From contig JAZBRS010000057.1 of NCBI GenBank assembly GCA_037176725.1, positions 90,727,501-90,791,500 of the forward strand: a DNA stretch of 64,000 nt. The letters are read 5' to 3'. The notes under the pieces are model-generated. The model was given only the letters and a program-made list of their open reading frames with translations, was not told the DNA's origin and searched no databases. Position numbers and translations under genes: made by a program. This DNA comes from Posidonia oceanica (Eukaryota; Streptophyta; Magnoliopsida; Alismatales; Posidoniaceae). Positions 41,080 to 53,949 of this stretch are shown one piece after another; within the stretch, counting starts at the first letter, position 1; every line of letters begins with the position of its first letter.

Positions 41080-42879
41080 TCACTGGTAGTATTTCTTGAG
41101 GTAGCAGGCATTGACTGGCTCAGACTGCTCGACCTGATCCATGCCCTTGAGGATCGCTGCGCCCCCAGAGAATATCTACTTGATGACGTAAGGACCACGC
41201 CAGTTGGGCTGGAATTTGCCTCGACCGTCAGGGAGGTGAATATCTCGCAGGACCAAGTCACCAGGCGTGAAGCTTCTGGGCCTGACTTTCTTCTGATAGG
41301 ATCTGGCCATCCTCTTCTGATAGCATTGAGCGTGGTGCATCGCCTGTAGTCTACGCTCGTCGATCAGGTTCAACTGGGCACAGCGATCTTCGACCCATTC
41401 TACTTCTTCTAGTTCTGCCTCCTTTAGAATCCGTAAGGACGGGATCTCAACTTCAACGGGTAAAACTGCCTCCATGCCATAGACCAGCGAGTATGGAGTT
41501 GCTCCTGTCGAGGTCCGGACCGATGTTCTGTAGGCCCATAGTGCAAATGGGAGCTTGTCGTGCCAGTCCCTGTGAGTTTCTGCCATCTTCTTGAGGATCT
41601 TTATCAAGTTCTTGTTGGCCGACTCAACTGCGCCATTCATCTATGGACGATAAGGGGAGGACTTGTGGTGTTTGATCCTGAAACTGTGCAGGCATTCCTC
41701 CATTCTCTTGGCCGTGAAGTTCGTGCCATTGCCAGAGATGAGCGCATGCGGGACCCCGTAACGAGCAATGATATTGTTCCTGATGAACTTCTCCGTTACT
41801 ACGGCCGTTACTGTCTTGTACGAGGCCGCCTCTACCCATTTGGTAAAGTAGTCGATTGCCACAAGGATGAAGCGATGACCGTTGGAGGCTGCAGGATGGA
41901 TTGCGCCGATGACGTCAATTCCCCAAGTGGAGAAAGGCCAAGGCGATGCCATGCTGTGAAGCTGCTGCAGTGGCGCATGGATGAAATTCCCATGTATTTG
42001 ACAGTTGTGACATCTACGCATGAACCGGCAACAATCTGCCTCCATGGTCGACCAGAAGTAGCCTTGCAACATGATCTTCTTGGCCAGTAACACACCGTTC
42101 ATGTGTGGGCCGCATGTCCCTGCGTGGACCTGAAGCATCAGCATGTCGACCTCTTTTCTGTCTACGCAGCGCAAAAGCATCTGATTGTAGGACCTTCTGT
42201 AGAGATGTCCTGCTCCCAAGACATATTTGGATGCCAAGCGTGCCATAGTCTTTCTGTCTACTGTTGATGTGCCGGTTGGGAGGTTGCCAGACTCCAGGAA
42301 GACCTTGATGTCATGGTACCAGGGTGGCTCTTCTGTAATAACTGCTTCCTCGATACTCATGCAGTGCATGGGCTACTCGACGTGGGTAACTGATACGTCC
42401 ACTGCATCATCCTCGAGTATGGAGAGCCAGGATGCTAAGGTGGCCAAAGCGTCTGCATAGGCATTCTTGGCTCTATTCATGAAGGTGAAGCGAGTCCCCT
42501 CAAAATGCTCGATTAGTTTCAGTAGGCACTCATGATATGGCACCAGCTTGGGGTCCTTGGTCCTCCAGTCGCCATTAACTTGGGAGACGACTAGCATTGT
42601 ATCGCCGTGCACATGTAGCTTCCGCACACCATGCTCAAGTGCGACTCACAGTCCTAAGATGTAGGCTTCATATTCTGCCTCGTTGTTGGTGCAGCTGAAG
42701 GTCATTTTCCTGGCAAATGGGATTAGTTCTCCCTGTGGTGTTGCTAGGATTGCTCCGATGCCTCTGCCTCTTTTGTTGACAGCACCGTCAAAAAACATGT
42801 GCCATTGAAATTCGTCCTTGGGATCCTTCTGTTCGGCATCTTCCAAGGCAAACAAGATGTCCTCGTCGCGAAACTGTGT
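41080..42879 (-). pseudogene. Element B archaeal-type RNase H and integrase
   Basis: One frame with stops at about 42880, 42646, 42373, 41641 and 41176; each replaces Q or R of the A or C copy. RNase H motifs MFFDGAVN, NNEAEYEA and NAYADALATLAS remain. Integrase keeps WGIDVIG, CHNC and NGAVESANK, but the central catalytic loop reads SGNGTNF where A and C have SDNGSNF, so an essential aspartate is missing. The tail ends KKYYQ at 41080. This copy cannot encode active integrase even without its stops. Confidence 0.9.
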
Positions 42880-44330
42880 CTACAAGGGCTGATATTCAGG
42901 CAATGGTAAGTCGGCCAGGTGATCTGCTACAGCCTGTCCCTTCATCGACTTCTGGGTGACGAAAGTGATGTCGTACTGAGATAAGAGCACTTGCCACTTG
43001 ACACATCGGCCTACTAGTGCAGGCTTCTGAAACAAATATTTCATTGGATCATGTCTGCACAAGTGAAGAACGGGGTAGGCCATCATGTAGTGTCTCAACT
43101 TTTGCATGGCCCAGACCAGGGAAAGGTAGGTTTTCTTGATCATTGTATACCTGGCTTCACAGTCATTAAACTTCCTGCTTAGGTAGTAGATGGCGTACTC
43201 TTTGCGACCTGATTCATCATGCTGGCCTAAGACTACACCTACAGAGTGCTGCGTTGTGGAGAGGTACAGTAGCAGAGGCCTTCCTAGTGTGGGAGGAACC
43301 AAGACAGGGGGCTTAGTTAGGAGCTGCTTTATCTTTTCAAACGTGGCTTGGCATTCGTCGCTCCACTTGATTTGTGCATTTTTCCTCAAGAGTTTGAAGA
43401 TCAGCTCACAGATGGGCGTGAGCTGTGCAATGAATCGACTGATATACTGCAGTCGCCCTAGTAGGCCTCGGACCTCCTTTTCGGTAGCAGGGGGTGGCAT
43501 TTCAATGATTGCTCCGGCTTTGTTGAGATCTACCTCAATCCCCCTCTGGCTGATAATATAGCCTAGGAGTTTTCCAAATGATACGTCGAAGACACATTTG
43601 TTGGGATTGAGCCTGAGCTTATAGCGCCTAAGGCGGTCAAATAGCTTCTTCAGGCAAGTAAGATGATCTTCGGGCTCCCAGGACTTGGCAATCATGTCAT
43701 CCACGTAGACCTCCACTTCCTGGTGCATGAGGTCATGGAACAGGGTCGTCATTGCCCTCTGGTAAGTTGCTCTGGCATTTTTTAGCCCAAATGGCATTAC
43801 TCTATAGCAGAAGACTCCCTAGGGTGTGATGAAGGACGTCTTTTCCATGTCTTCTTCTGCCATTTTAATCTGATTGTAGCGTGAAAAGCCATCCATGAAA
43901 GATAGCATCTTGTGGCCTGCCGTATTTTCTACCAAAACGACTATGTGCGGTAGAGGAAAGTCGTCCTTGGGACTGACCTTGTTCAGATCTCTGTAGTCGA
44001 TGCACATGCGGACCTTTCCGTCCTTTTTTGGTACAGGCACAATGTTGGCGAGCCATTCCAGGTACAGAACGACCTTGAGGAAGCTGACATTATGCTGCTT
44101 CATAATTTCCTCCTTGATCATCAACAGCCACTACGATTGCCACCTCCTGAGCTTCTGTTTAATTGGCTTTACATCCGGGTCTAGTGGTAGTGTGTGTACC
44201 ACTATCTCGACATCTAAGCCGACCATATCATCATAGCTCCAAGTGAAGACGTCAGCATATTCCATGAGGAATGCAATGAACTCTTCCCAGGCTTGGGGGA
44301 CAATTTGGCACTAATACGGACCTGCTTAAT
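42880..44330 (-). pseudogene. Element B reverse transcriptase and first RNase H
   Basis: RT motifs MCIDYRDLN, TSFITP, MPFGLKNARATYQR and VYVDDMI are clear. TAG codons interrupt at about 44135 (Q in A) and 43819 (W in A). A one-base frameshift lies near 44290, where the reading changes from ISAKLSP to an unrelated tail. The first RNase H reads LLLYLSTTQHSVGVVLGQ, again without the usual TDAS motif. Confidence 0.9.
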
Positions 44331-47060
44331 TTCCTCGGCCGTGCCGATGTTTATGATCTCTGCCTCCTCTTCGACATGTACTATTGATCCTTCTGGATCG
44401 TCACCGAAGGGTTGGAACTCAGGCAAAGGTTCGTCATTCTCTTCTGTGCCTGCATCCTTCTCCTCATAAGCTATGAGTTCCGAGAGGATCTCTTTCTCAA
44501 AGGTTGGATTTGTGACATCGAAGGAGCAAATCTGTTCAGCATCCTGGCCCTGATGACGCTTCAGGATGGTCACGCTAACTCGCGTGTTTTTGTATGCCCG
44601 CTGCATGGGCTCAGCTCTTGTGGCCTCTGGCTCTACTGGTTGTCCAGGCCTTTCTGCCTCTGCTGTCTCTGCTACTGCTGCTACTACTGTCACTGCATGC
44701 TCCTCCGTATTTCCTGATGTACTGGCGGAGAGCATCCTGATCTGGTAGCTGTCTCTCGGCAGGTTGGTGGGACTGCTTCTGCCTGCTGTGCTGCCTGAGC
44801 AGGGCAAGCGCTGTACAAACCACTTAGACTCACCTCCTGGCTACGAGGTGATTAACTCAGATGGTCTAGTGAGTGGTGGAATTGTTGTTTCTTCCAGGAC
44901 CATAATGGATGAGTGGTCCTATTGCTTGGGGGGATGTGCGGGTATCTGATCTGTAACCACCGCCTTCCCCTTCCTTGCGGTGTTCAATTCGATGGCGTCT
45001 TCTGCAAATACTGCTAGCTGCTCCCGGAATAATAACTCTAAGTCCTCGAGCTTGTCCTCCTCTTGTGCCTCCACAACAGCTCCCTCTTCTTCATCGAGAG
45101 CGAGGTCGACAAGGTAGGCATTGCACGGCTCATACGCCTGCTGCTCGAGATTTCCTCTTCTTGGGGCTGCTGCTTCGGCCGCTAACTGGATTAGAGGCTG
45201 AGGCGCCTGCCATGACGAGGGTGCCATCCGTGTTGGCAGGTAGGGAAGGCCGATAGCTGGATGGCCGTGCCGGGAGATAGGACTCCTCTGGCAGGTGGTG
45301 ACACTGTGGGTGTAGCCGCGGAAACCATGTGGTCCCACCACAAGACTTGATTCTTTAAAATAGGTGGCTGTGTGGCTGTAGGATCCACTTGCGTTGTTAA
45401 CAACGCCACTAGCAAAGCAGGAAGACCTGCTGAACTGGCAAAGCTCCTCTCCTAGGGAAAGGGCTGCTGTGCTGAGGCGATTGTTGCCCTGGTCGGGCAG
45501 GATGGTGGCTTCTGGAGACGTGCTCCTGACTACGGAGCTACTGCTGCAACTAGTGGGCAAACTGACGATGCTGTGCAAGGACGAATGGCTGTCAACCCTA
45601 ATGCAGCGTCTGCCGGAACTGTTATAACAATAGGAGGCAGGGAGAAGCGAACTAACCGGGGTGCTGGGGGATCTAGCTGGGCATCCTTGCTAACCTACAC
45701 GGTATCTGTCTCTGACTGCTCTTCATCTGAATACCAGTCTTCGATAGTGACCCACTCCTCTGACGGTAGTGGGGAACCTGAGTGCAGTGCGGCCTGTGCT
45801 ATGGCTTCATTGAGGTTGGGATCGAGAATACCTGCACTGACGAAGTTAGAGAAATCCAAAGGAATGATCATCCTCTGCCCCCTTCCGCGCCGGTATGCAT
45901 CCTTACGTGGCTGCCAGTCGTAACCGAGGCCTTCGTGGTCTCTTCTCTCTTCGGCCATGATTGGCTCAACGATCCCGTGGCCGTGCAGCCCGAGCGGCAT
46001 CCCGTGCTTGTAGCCCCACCTGTGACAAAGGTTCTCAACCATCCGAGAAGGGTTTCCCTGAGTGGTTGGAAGATTGACGTGCTCAAGATCGGAAAGGAAG
46101 TCACCGGTTCAAACTGATTAACGCGATACATAACATCGGTGGGTTTAGGATCAAAGGAGACAGTCTGTGGGGAAACTGAGGAGACCACCTCGTCTCCCTC
46201 TCCGTCAAAGTTTTCAGCCATGATAGCGATGATTTCGTCATCGTGGCGGAACTTTATCATTTGGTGGAGAGTTGAGGGGATCACCTGATGTTGGTGTAGC
46301 CAAGGGCGTCCCAACAGAAGATTGAAAGACGGCTCTAAATCGATGACGAAAAAGTCAACATCGAATACCACCGGGCCGATGGCAAGAGGGATAACCAAAG
46401 CTCCCAGAGCGTCGTGGTGCGTGTTGTCAAATGACGTCATCCCTTTGGTGACTAGTGTGATATCCTCGGCTTTGAATCCGAGTTTACTTGCAGTGCGCAA
46501 GGGGCAGACATTAAGGCCTGTGCCGTTATCAACCAAGGTCAGAGGGATGCGGAGATCGTTATACTGCACTGTGATGAAGAGGGGCTTGTTGTGGCATGTC
46601 CCTGCCGGGGAGAGCTCATCACTCGAGAAAGAGATGACGTGGGGTTCCGCAGTCATGCCCACCATGCTTTCAAGGGTTGCGGGTTTGATGGTTTGGGATA
46701 CATGGGCTGCCTGAAACACACAGAGGAAGGCCTCTCGGTGCTCCGCAGAAGAGTCGATTAGGTCCCAGATGTAAATGTCGGCTTTTACCCTCTTAAGCTG
46801 GGCAGTAATGTCGGCATTGGGCTGGCCTTTCTGGGTGGAGGCAGAGGGTTGAATGGGGTCTTGGGGTGGTTTGGTGGTTTGCTTTGCGGATGGAGTGGTT
46901 GTGGCTTCTGGGGTGGTAGGCTGGGCTACCGGAGCTGGAGGCTTGTACACCCTTCCCGAACGCGTGACTTCTGCACACATTTCTGTGGCGTAGTCATACG
47001 GGACTCTATGGGTGTCCTAGGTCAGAGTGATGACCACGGGTATGCGGGCCGCAAGCTCCA
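44331..47060 (-). pseudogene. Element B protease, G-patch and pro-RT linker
   Basis: The protease reads VDNGTGLNVCPLRT (about plus 46515-46545) and LLLGRPWLHQH. Frame changes near 46105 and again in the linker separate it from the G-patch WGYKHGMPLGLHGHG-EPI with GLGYDW (about plus 45915-46042). The Ser/Pro/Ala-rich linker of 45694-44580 is broken by stops and frame changes and ends NTRVSVTILKRHQGQ. A TAG near 47018 replaces W or M of sister copies. Confidence 0.85.
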
Positions 47061-49559
47061 GGGGGTTGGTAGTGGATAGGTGGGTCTTGCTGGTGTAATA
47101 AATCGGGAGGAGGGCTGAGGGGGTTCTTGTTGTGGCAAGGCCAGCAGGCAGATAGGTGGCTCAGCAGGGTGTTGCATGGTGGGCCGAGCGGCGGAAGGCC
47201 CCGGCTCGGGATTCAGCTGTATCATATGGATTGCCGATTCATAGCCGGCGAGAACAGAGTTGTATAGAGCCAAAGGAAAAGGATCTGAAACTCGATGGAT
47301 TAAAGAAGAGGGGCCCATTGCAGAAGTGGTGGGCCCAGAAGGGAAGAGAGCGTGGACTCCTAAGGTCCCCGCGCCTCCTAAGCCAGAATGCTCAGGCAAG
47401 GGCAGATGCAAGATGCTGGGATGAGCTAGAGATGATGCAGGGGTGGATGCAAGTGGAGGGGCAGAAGTGGGTGCCGCCTCCTGAGTGTTTATGGAGATGA
47501 CCCTTTGGTCAATCAAATCCTGGATGGCTCCCCGCAAAGTGAAGCAGTTATCCGTCGAGTGGCCCTCAACTCGATGGTAATTGCAAAAGAGGCTTGCCTT
47601 GTACCACGGTGGAAGCAGATTTGGCAGTGGGTGAACCTCGGGGAACCTAAGGAGTGATGCCACCTTAGGTAGGATGGTGCTTAGCAGTTCCATGAGCATT
47701 GTGAATTGACGTGTGTTGCTGCGAAACCATTTCTGCAGAGGGCGTTGTCCTTGCCGGGCTGGTGCGGCTGGGTAGACCAGCTGGGCGGTGTGTGCAATCT
47801 GTGGCATGTGTGACGGTGTAGGTGCATAAACTAATTGATTTGGGGCAGGGTGACGCACCAGGTTGAACTGCGCCACAGGAGAATCGATGTAGGCAACGGC
47901 GGGCTTGGGCTGGTCCCTCCTTCTGGCATGGTTGTTGCCGCTGTTGCTGTTGCTACTGTTGTTGTTGTTGTAGTCGCTGTTGTTGTTGTTGTTGCGGTTG
48001 GGGATGATGTCCGATCCGGTGAGCGCGGAGATTGTTGGCTAGCGGCCGCTGCGGATTGCACTCTCTATGCGGGAGCCTGACCGAATCAGTGATGCAAATG
48101 TGGTGACAGATTGAAGACTGAGCATACCCCCAATTGATGGCAGTGAGCCTCGGATGAGGATCTCGATAGACTCCTCGTCAGAGGGCCTATCTCGAACCTG
48201 CGAGGCCAGCGCGCGCCATCGGCCGACGTACTCCCCGAACAGCTCATGGGGTTTCTGCACAGTGGAGACCAGATCCTCCCGCTTTGGGACCTGGTCAAGG
48301 TTAAAAGAGTACTGTTCCATGAACGCCAGGGTGAGGGCGCTCCAGGTCTTAATGGAGGCCATATCAAGTGAAGTGAACCACTTGAGAGCCGGACCAGTAA
48401 GACTCTTTTGGAACAGGCGGATAAGAAACCTCTCATTGCCCTGAAGCTGTGTGAGGTCCCCGCAATAAGCCCGTAGATGTTAGATAGGGCAGCCCTTCCC
48501 GTTGTACTTGTCAAAGTCCGGGACGCGGAAATTTGCTGGGAGTACAACCTCTAGGAAGTAACAAAGGTCCCGGTACTCGAAGGACTGGTGCTCCCCGCCC
48601 CGCACTTGATGGAGTGCTCTCTCCAGATCGCCCATCCTGTTAAGGAGGGCATCCGGGGTCGCTGCTGGCAAGGAAGATGCAGCTGGGGTAGGGTTAGCAT
48701 ATGCTGTCTAGGTCGCACCTAAGTACTCCTCCAGATCCACCATCTCGTTGGCTGGTGAGGCGACGTGATGGCCGGCATACTCGTGCAAGGGTGTGTGGTG
48801 CTATGGGGTGTATGCAGGAACCTGAGTCTACTGATGCAAGGGGGAAGAAAAGCAGAATGCTGTGCTATGGGTGTTGGAGCATGCGGAAGCAACAACTGCT
48901 GCAACGGCACAGTGCCGGACTGCAGACCAAGTGGGTGTTGTGTTCCTGTCATCCCGGAAGGATGACCACCAGAGGGAGGAGTGAAATGCTATGCAGTGAG
49001 GAGTGGGTGCACAGGAGGCAATGATGCTGCTCCCACCGTCGAAGCAACAAGTAGCTGCGGCGATGGCCGAGGCGGTGGTGCAGTGGGGAATGCCTGAAAC
49101 TGGAAGGGAGGGACAAGAGGGTGGATAGATAGAGCCATGTCCCGTAGATGCTGGACAAGCCCTAACAGGTGTTGGTACTGCGCTTCAGGTGTCCCGTCAG
49201 TGGGAATACTGAATTGTAGCGCCTGCAGGGGAACGGGTGCAACAGGTGGGGACACAAACTGTCCAATAGGGCAGAATCCTACATCAGGAGGAGCTATTGC
49301 AGTGGGGGACTCAAGCGCAAGACCCGGGACATTATTCAGCGTTTCCGGGGCTCGAGAGGTAGTCACCGTGATAGATTCGGTGACAGTCCTCGGAGGTACA
49401 GTAGCCAGATGATGTCCGAAAATTCCAGGGTTCCCCTACGCTTGAAAGTGAAAGGTGCGAGGGGCAACAGTGGAGGTCAAAACCACATAAGGGGAGGTCA
49501 GAACCTACGACCCCTCCAGGGCGACAAAGAACATGGGCTCACTAACACGCTGGGCCATG
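47061..49559 (-). pseudogene. Element B gag
   Basis: The start is taken at the ATG of MAQRVSEP (49559). The gag core RVPDFDKYNGKG, HLRAYCGDLTQLQG, RLFQKSLTGPALKWF and ALTLAFMEQYSFN lies at about 48530-48290, then FGEYVGRWRALASQVRD, a (GTT/GTC)n-encoded low-complexity block (plus 47930-48000) and the zinc knuckle CNYHRVEGHSTDNC (about plus 47545-47590). At least six stops interrupt it. Confidence 0.87.
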
Positions 49560-50645
49560 GCGGTCCGAGAGCAAGTGAGAACTGGACTGCGACAGGAAAC
49601 AGAAGGACGATGCCTAGGACGAGCTATCGTCGAACTCGACAGATAACTCGAGAAGGGAGGGTTGAGAAAGAGGTGTCACAACAAGGGCATGAGCAAAGAA
49701 ACAGACTCGAGCTCCAGCAAGGGAACTCGCTCACAGTCCTGAGGGACAAAGCAAACAAAACAGGTTAGGACCTGACAAAAGAATGCAAATGCTGTTAGTT
49801 GTGATACGTATGATATGCATGTGAATGCTATCTAACATGCTCTCTCTCACCAATCTAGTGAGTCCTGGTAGGTTATCTACTCCGGATCCACACAGGGTGT
49901 ATAGGTCCTCGACTCGGTCAGAAAAGTAAGGCTCCCGTCTAAATCCTGGCCGAAGCCAAGCGGTGATGGGTGGTGCGTTTGGGAGCCGTCAACCTACCAG
50001 TGCAAGGCTTGTACCCCCTAGTAACACCGACACGACCCCAGACAAGGGGGGACAGGGCCAATCCACCTGTGCTATCGCCAAAGCAACGGAACGGGCGGAC
50101 GGGATCTATCCTTCTCAAACTAATAGGCGGACTCAGGGAGGAGAAGAATGCATGCCCTATATGCTCAAACAAGCAAGTATGCATTAAGTTTTGCAAATTT
50201 TATTAACCGCAAAGGGGGTAGAAGTTGATGTAGAAGCTCTAGTAAGCCTAAGTGTCACTTTTACTTGCATGTTTTAAGTTAAACCAAGGAAGGAGGCAAT
50301 CACATCTCTACTTTATCTTAGGATAAATGCAAGAAAGGGGAAACAAACATTCAGTCATGGCAATGCTAAGTCATACAACACATCAAAAGGCATGAGCATG
50401 GCATGTGATTGTGTTGTGTACATGATTTGTGAAATAAAAACAATCATCAAACCAAAAGAAAGCATATGTACACTAAGGCATGTGCGTGCGGTGATATGAT
50501 ATGTAGGTGTGGAAAGAGAACGAACAATCAATCACGACATTACAAATAAGGCTAAATAAAGTAACAATGAGCTAGAACAAAGGTGCAAGCCAGAAAAGAT
50601 CATAGGATAAGTGGAAGGCGGAAAACAAAAAGTCAGAGTCTAGTA
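49560..50645 (-). other. Untranslated leader of element B
   Basis: No gene. About 49960-50150 matches the element A leader (14400-14590), including ACACCGACACGACCC. The remainder is A-rich on the plus strand and similar in composition to the A leader. Confidence 0.7.
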
Positions 50646-50663
50646 TCCCCAGCGAAGTCGCCA
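50646..50663 (-). promoter_or_regulatory. Primer binding site of element B (tRNA-Arg type)
   Basis: TCCCCAGCGAAGTCGCCA on the plus strand matches the plant tRNA-Arg 3' end with one mismatch. Six bases separate it from the LTR at 50670, against one base in element A. Confidence 0.87.
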
Positions 50664-50669
50664 CTTTAT

Positions 50670-53661
50670 TGTGTCGTCTCTTTCGACGTACGACTCGAGG
50701 GCCGCTGCCAAAGCTCGCAGACGCCCGGCCGTAGGGAATGAGGACCATAGCTAATGGTGTATCTGAGGAAAGTTCGACTCGAGGAAGAAAACACCAATAA
50801 AATGATAAGTGACGATAAGAAGAAAAAGGAAAGGGATCAAGTCTAAATTCCCTGACGGAGTGGCCATTCTTATGCGACCGTCTCTCACATACGACACAGG
50901 AGCCGCTGCCAAAGCTCGCAGACACCCGATCGAAGAGAAAGAGGGTCTCAATTAATGGCGTATCCGAGGAGGATTCGACTCGATAAAGAGAGTAAAATCA
51001 CCAATAAATGACAAAATCGGCGAATGAGCTAAACAACAACAAAAAAGGGGGAGTCGCCACCTCGTCTAATTGGGAAAAGCCAGAAGACAAGGAAAACCAG
51101 GAGTAAACAAACAAAAAAAAGGGAAACAGAGTGGATCCATGCAAAACGGATGCGACACTGAGTCATTGCGGTCTAGAGATGGGTAAGGACTCCTGTTACG
51201 TGCAGGGAAGGTGTTAGGCACCCCCGACACGCTCGAGGAGCGACCTTTTCTAACGTCATTCCGCTCATAGTGTGGCTCAATGTAGGCTGAAGGCCAATTA
51301 ATATGCTCTAGCCAAAGGAAACATGCCATGATAGTTCAAGAAGGTGAAAGGAAAGAACCTTAAATAGACATGCGCATAGATTAAGAGAAAACCAAGGCAA
51401 ATAGCTACATAAAGCTAAGAGGCAAACATGCATAAGGGAAATAAGTGCGAGAAGATAGGATTTCGATAAGCATCACACATACTGAAAGACATCAGGTAAA
51501 CAACAATATAATGCTGGAGAGTAACATACATAATAAAAAGTAAAGGTAAAGCATGTAAGGCTTAAGTAAATATTGCTCAAAAGGAAACAGAGAAGTAATT
51601 AAAGGATACTTGAATGTAAACACATGAGGGGTAGCTAAGATGAGGGTAAAAGGCTCTATCCACATCTGTAGAGGCTACTATTAAATATGTGGGGGTCTCA
51701 CGCGGGACCTCCATGCGGGAACAGTTCGCATGTCCAGTGGAAAGTCATAGCCAAATGGGAGGCTCTCCTCAATTCAATTCGGTATAGAACTGGTTGGATA
51801 ATGAGGAGGGGACGTCCTGGAACAATAATATGCAATAATATCAAAGAAATAAACATAAACGCAGGTCGAAAAGGGGCAGGGAACTCTACCTGATATCAAA
51901 GTCAAACACGCGGGAGGTCCACGCGAGACCTCGGCGTGGGACCAGTTGGTTCGGGCAAAGAACCTTCATCGCCGGATTCCGAGCCCAACAGCTAATAGAA
52001 TTTAAAGCAAACACATGGATGATGAAGAGGGGATGCTTGATAACAAAAATGTACTAGATTATAAAAGAAACAGATGCAAATAGGGGTCAGAAAAGGGCTG
52101 TGAACTTGACCTGACGTCACGGTCAGACACGCGGGAGGTCCACGTGGGACCTCGGCGTGGGACCGACCATTCAGATAGAGTACCTTCATTGCCAGATTTC
52201 GGACCCTATGCTTGATGAAATGCAATGGAAATGGTTGGGGAAGCAAGGTGATGTACCCAGCTATCCAAACGAGGTGCAGATGCGAAGCGACGCCGCCCGA
52301 ATCGCTGCCCTCGCCTCAGCAATATCGCACCGGCGACTGCGTACCTCCACCGGCCATAGAGGTAGCTTGGAGAGCGCTATCGGCGGTGGACGCATTGAGG
52401 AGGCTAGAGGCGACTACAGGAGATCCTGCCGGAGACTCAGAACGGCAGGGCAGGGCGGCTATGTGGGTGACGGCGCGAGGTCGTGTGCGAGCCGTCTGCC
52501 CTCTGCAAAAGGTGGCAGAAGAGGAAAGAAATAGACAATGTAGCTAGCTAAAATACGAATAGCACTTGGGAAATAAACATGCAACAGCTAGGAACTGTTC
52601 TAAGCTAACTGGAGGACGAGTGCTTGCCTGAGACACGCTGTGGGTGGTGTCTTCTCCGGCGACGGCGCTGCTGCAGACGTGCGGCTGGACGGAGGCTGCG
52701 GAGCTCAGGGAAAGCTCGGGGGAGGTCACACACTCTCTCACGGGCTCAAAGGGAGGCTCTGGAGGTGGTGGAACTCGGGTGTAGTCTCGACAGCGAGGAG
52801 GTTCGCTGGAGTTGGGTTCTCAATCCCAGAACGCTGGAATTGAGGGGTTTTGGGGGGTCTGGAGGCTCTGGGAAGTTCGGGAGGTTGCTCGGGATTCAAG
52901 AGGGGTGCTCAGGGAAGCTTGAGAAGCCAGAGAGCGTGCTCGGCCGGCCGGGAGCACTATTTTATAGGCGGAGGAAAACGGTGTAAACCGTTGGTGCGGA
53001 TCTGAATTTAAAATGGGTGGATGAGATGTCAGTTGAAGTTCGACAGGTGGAGTTAGTTGGGATGGACAGCGGGATGATCTAGGTGTCTAGAGGCACAAGC
53101 CCAGATCGGCGGGAGCCAATGGTGAGCGAGGAAAAGGTGGGCCAAGGTGATTGGTCCACCTAATTTTTGCTACTGACGTAGGACAAAACGCGGGAGCTCG
53201 ACGCGGGAGCTCGGCGCGAGTGTCAGTCTGTCAGTTTTCGCTACCGACACAGGACAACAAGCGGGAGCTCTACGCGGGAGTTCTATGTGAGTGTCAGAGT
53301 GTCAGTTTTTGCCACTGATGCTGGAAAACACGCGGGAGTGCCACGCGGGAGCTCGACGCGAGAGTGATCCCGTCAGTTTTGCCACTGATGCAGGAAAACA
53401 CACGGGAGCGTCACGCGGGAGCTCTACGCGGGAGTGATCCCATCAGTTAGCTGCTTCACCTTCTGATCCTGCTTCTCTAGTTCGTGGACCATCCAGGGCT
53501 AAGGTTTTGGGGTATTTTTGGTAGTGGATGTATTGGGATATGATTGGTGGAGTTCTGGTGGGTTTGGGTTTGGGGCTTCAAGAAAAGGTTGGGGCCGCCT
53601 CGTCCGCGCGCTTCTGGGAGCAAACAACCGTCGCCTGACTTCCAGATTTGGGGTGTCTACA
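50670..53661 (-). repeat. 5' LTR of element B, 2992 bp
   Basis: Starts TGTGTCGTC and ends GGGGTGTCTACA in plus coordinates, and pairs with 22213-25194. TATA box at 52960-52966, U3 motif array at about 53190-53438, internal duplication copies near 51860 and 52085, U5 block at about 51181-51234. It is followed by GCTAG and the N-terminal part of element C's DUF7745-like gene. Confidence 0.93.
52960..52966 (-). promoter_or_regulatory. TATA box of the B-family LTR (5' copy)
   Basis: TATAAAA on the minus strand within CCTATAAAATAG. It would drive the genomic transcript of element B toward lower coordinates. Confidence 0.7.
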
Positions 53662-53849
53662 GCTAGTTTCCAAAACCTTATTGCAGCACAGAGGAGATGC
53701 CGGCTTATCTCGACGTCAGCTGCTTTTAGAAGCTTGGATGGAATACCCCATGTGCGTAGCTTCTCTCAGTCAGCTTCAGTGAGCTTGTGAACCCACTCGC
53801 GCAGGGCCTCAGAGCAGTGCACGGGGGTTACAAGAGTAGGATAACCCAT
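53662..53849 (-). pseudogene. N-terminal part of the DUF7745-like gene of element C
   Basis: Starts MGYPTLVTPVHCSEALREWV, has an in-frame TGA after LTEAD (about 53770), then EKLRTWGIPSKLLKAADVEISRHLLCAA and RFWK at the B junction. The remainder of the gene is at 22212-21284. The ATG at 53849 corresponds to the chosen start in element A. Confidence 0.87.
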
Positions 53850-53875
53850 TGCGCCAAGGGTGCAGACAACTGGTG

Positions 53876-53946
53876 CGGGGCTTCAGGTGCAAGGCTTCAG
53901 GTGCAGGGCTTCAGGTGCAAGGCTTCAGGTGTAGGGCTTCAGGTAC
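53876..53946. repeat. 15-16 bp minisatellite before the DUF7745-like start in element C
   Basis: GGCTTCAGGTGCA-type units repeat about five times. Element A has a single related phrase (GGCTTGAGGTACC, near 3745) at the same distance from its ATG, so this is a local expansion in C. Confidence 0.8.
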
Positions 53947-53949
53947 CTA

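Larger units (their letters stand above)
22213..53661 (-). mobile_element. Element B: 31.4-kb Tat-lineage element with both LTRs and a nested solo LTR
   Basis: Two about 3.0-kb LTRs of one family (22213-25194 and 50670-53661) flank a polypurine tract on the left, a tRNA-Arg primer site on the right and a minus-strand gag-pol. Target duplications are GCTGG and GCTAG. Between the 3' UTR repeats and pol lie plus-strand (antisense) PMD and DUF7745-like genes, the latter carrying a 5.7-kb solo LTR of the A family. Without that insertion the element would be about 25.7 kb. gag-pol is decayed by many stops and several frameshifts. Confidence 0.9.
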
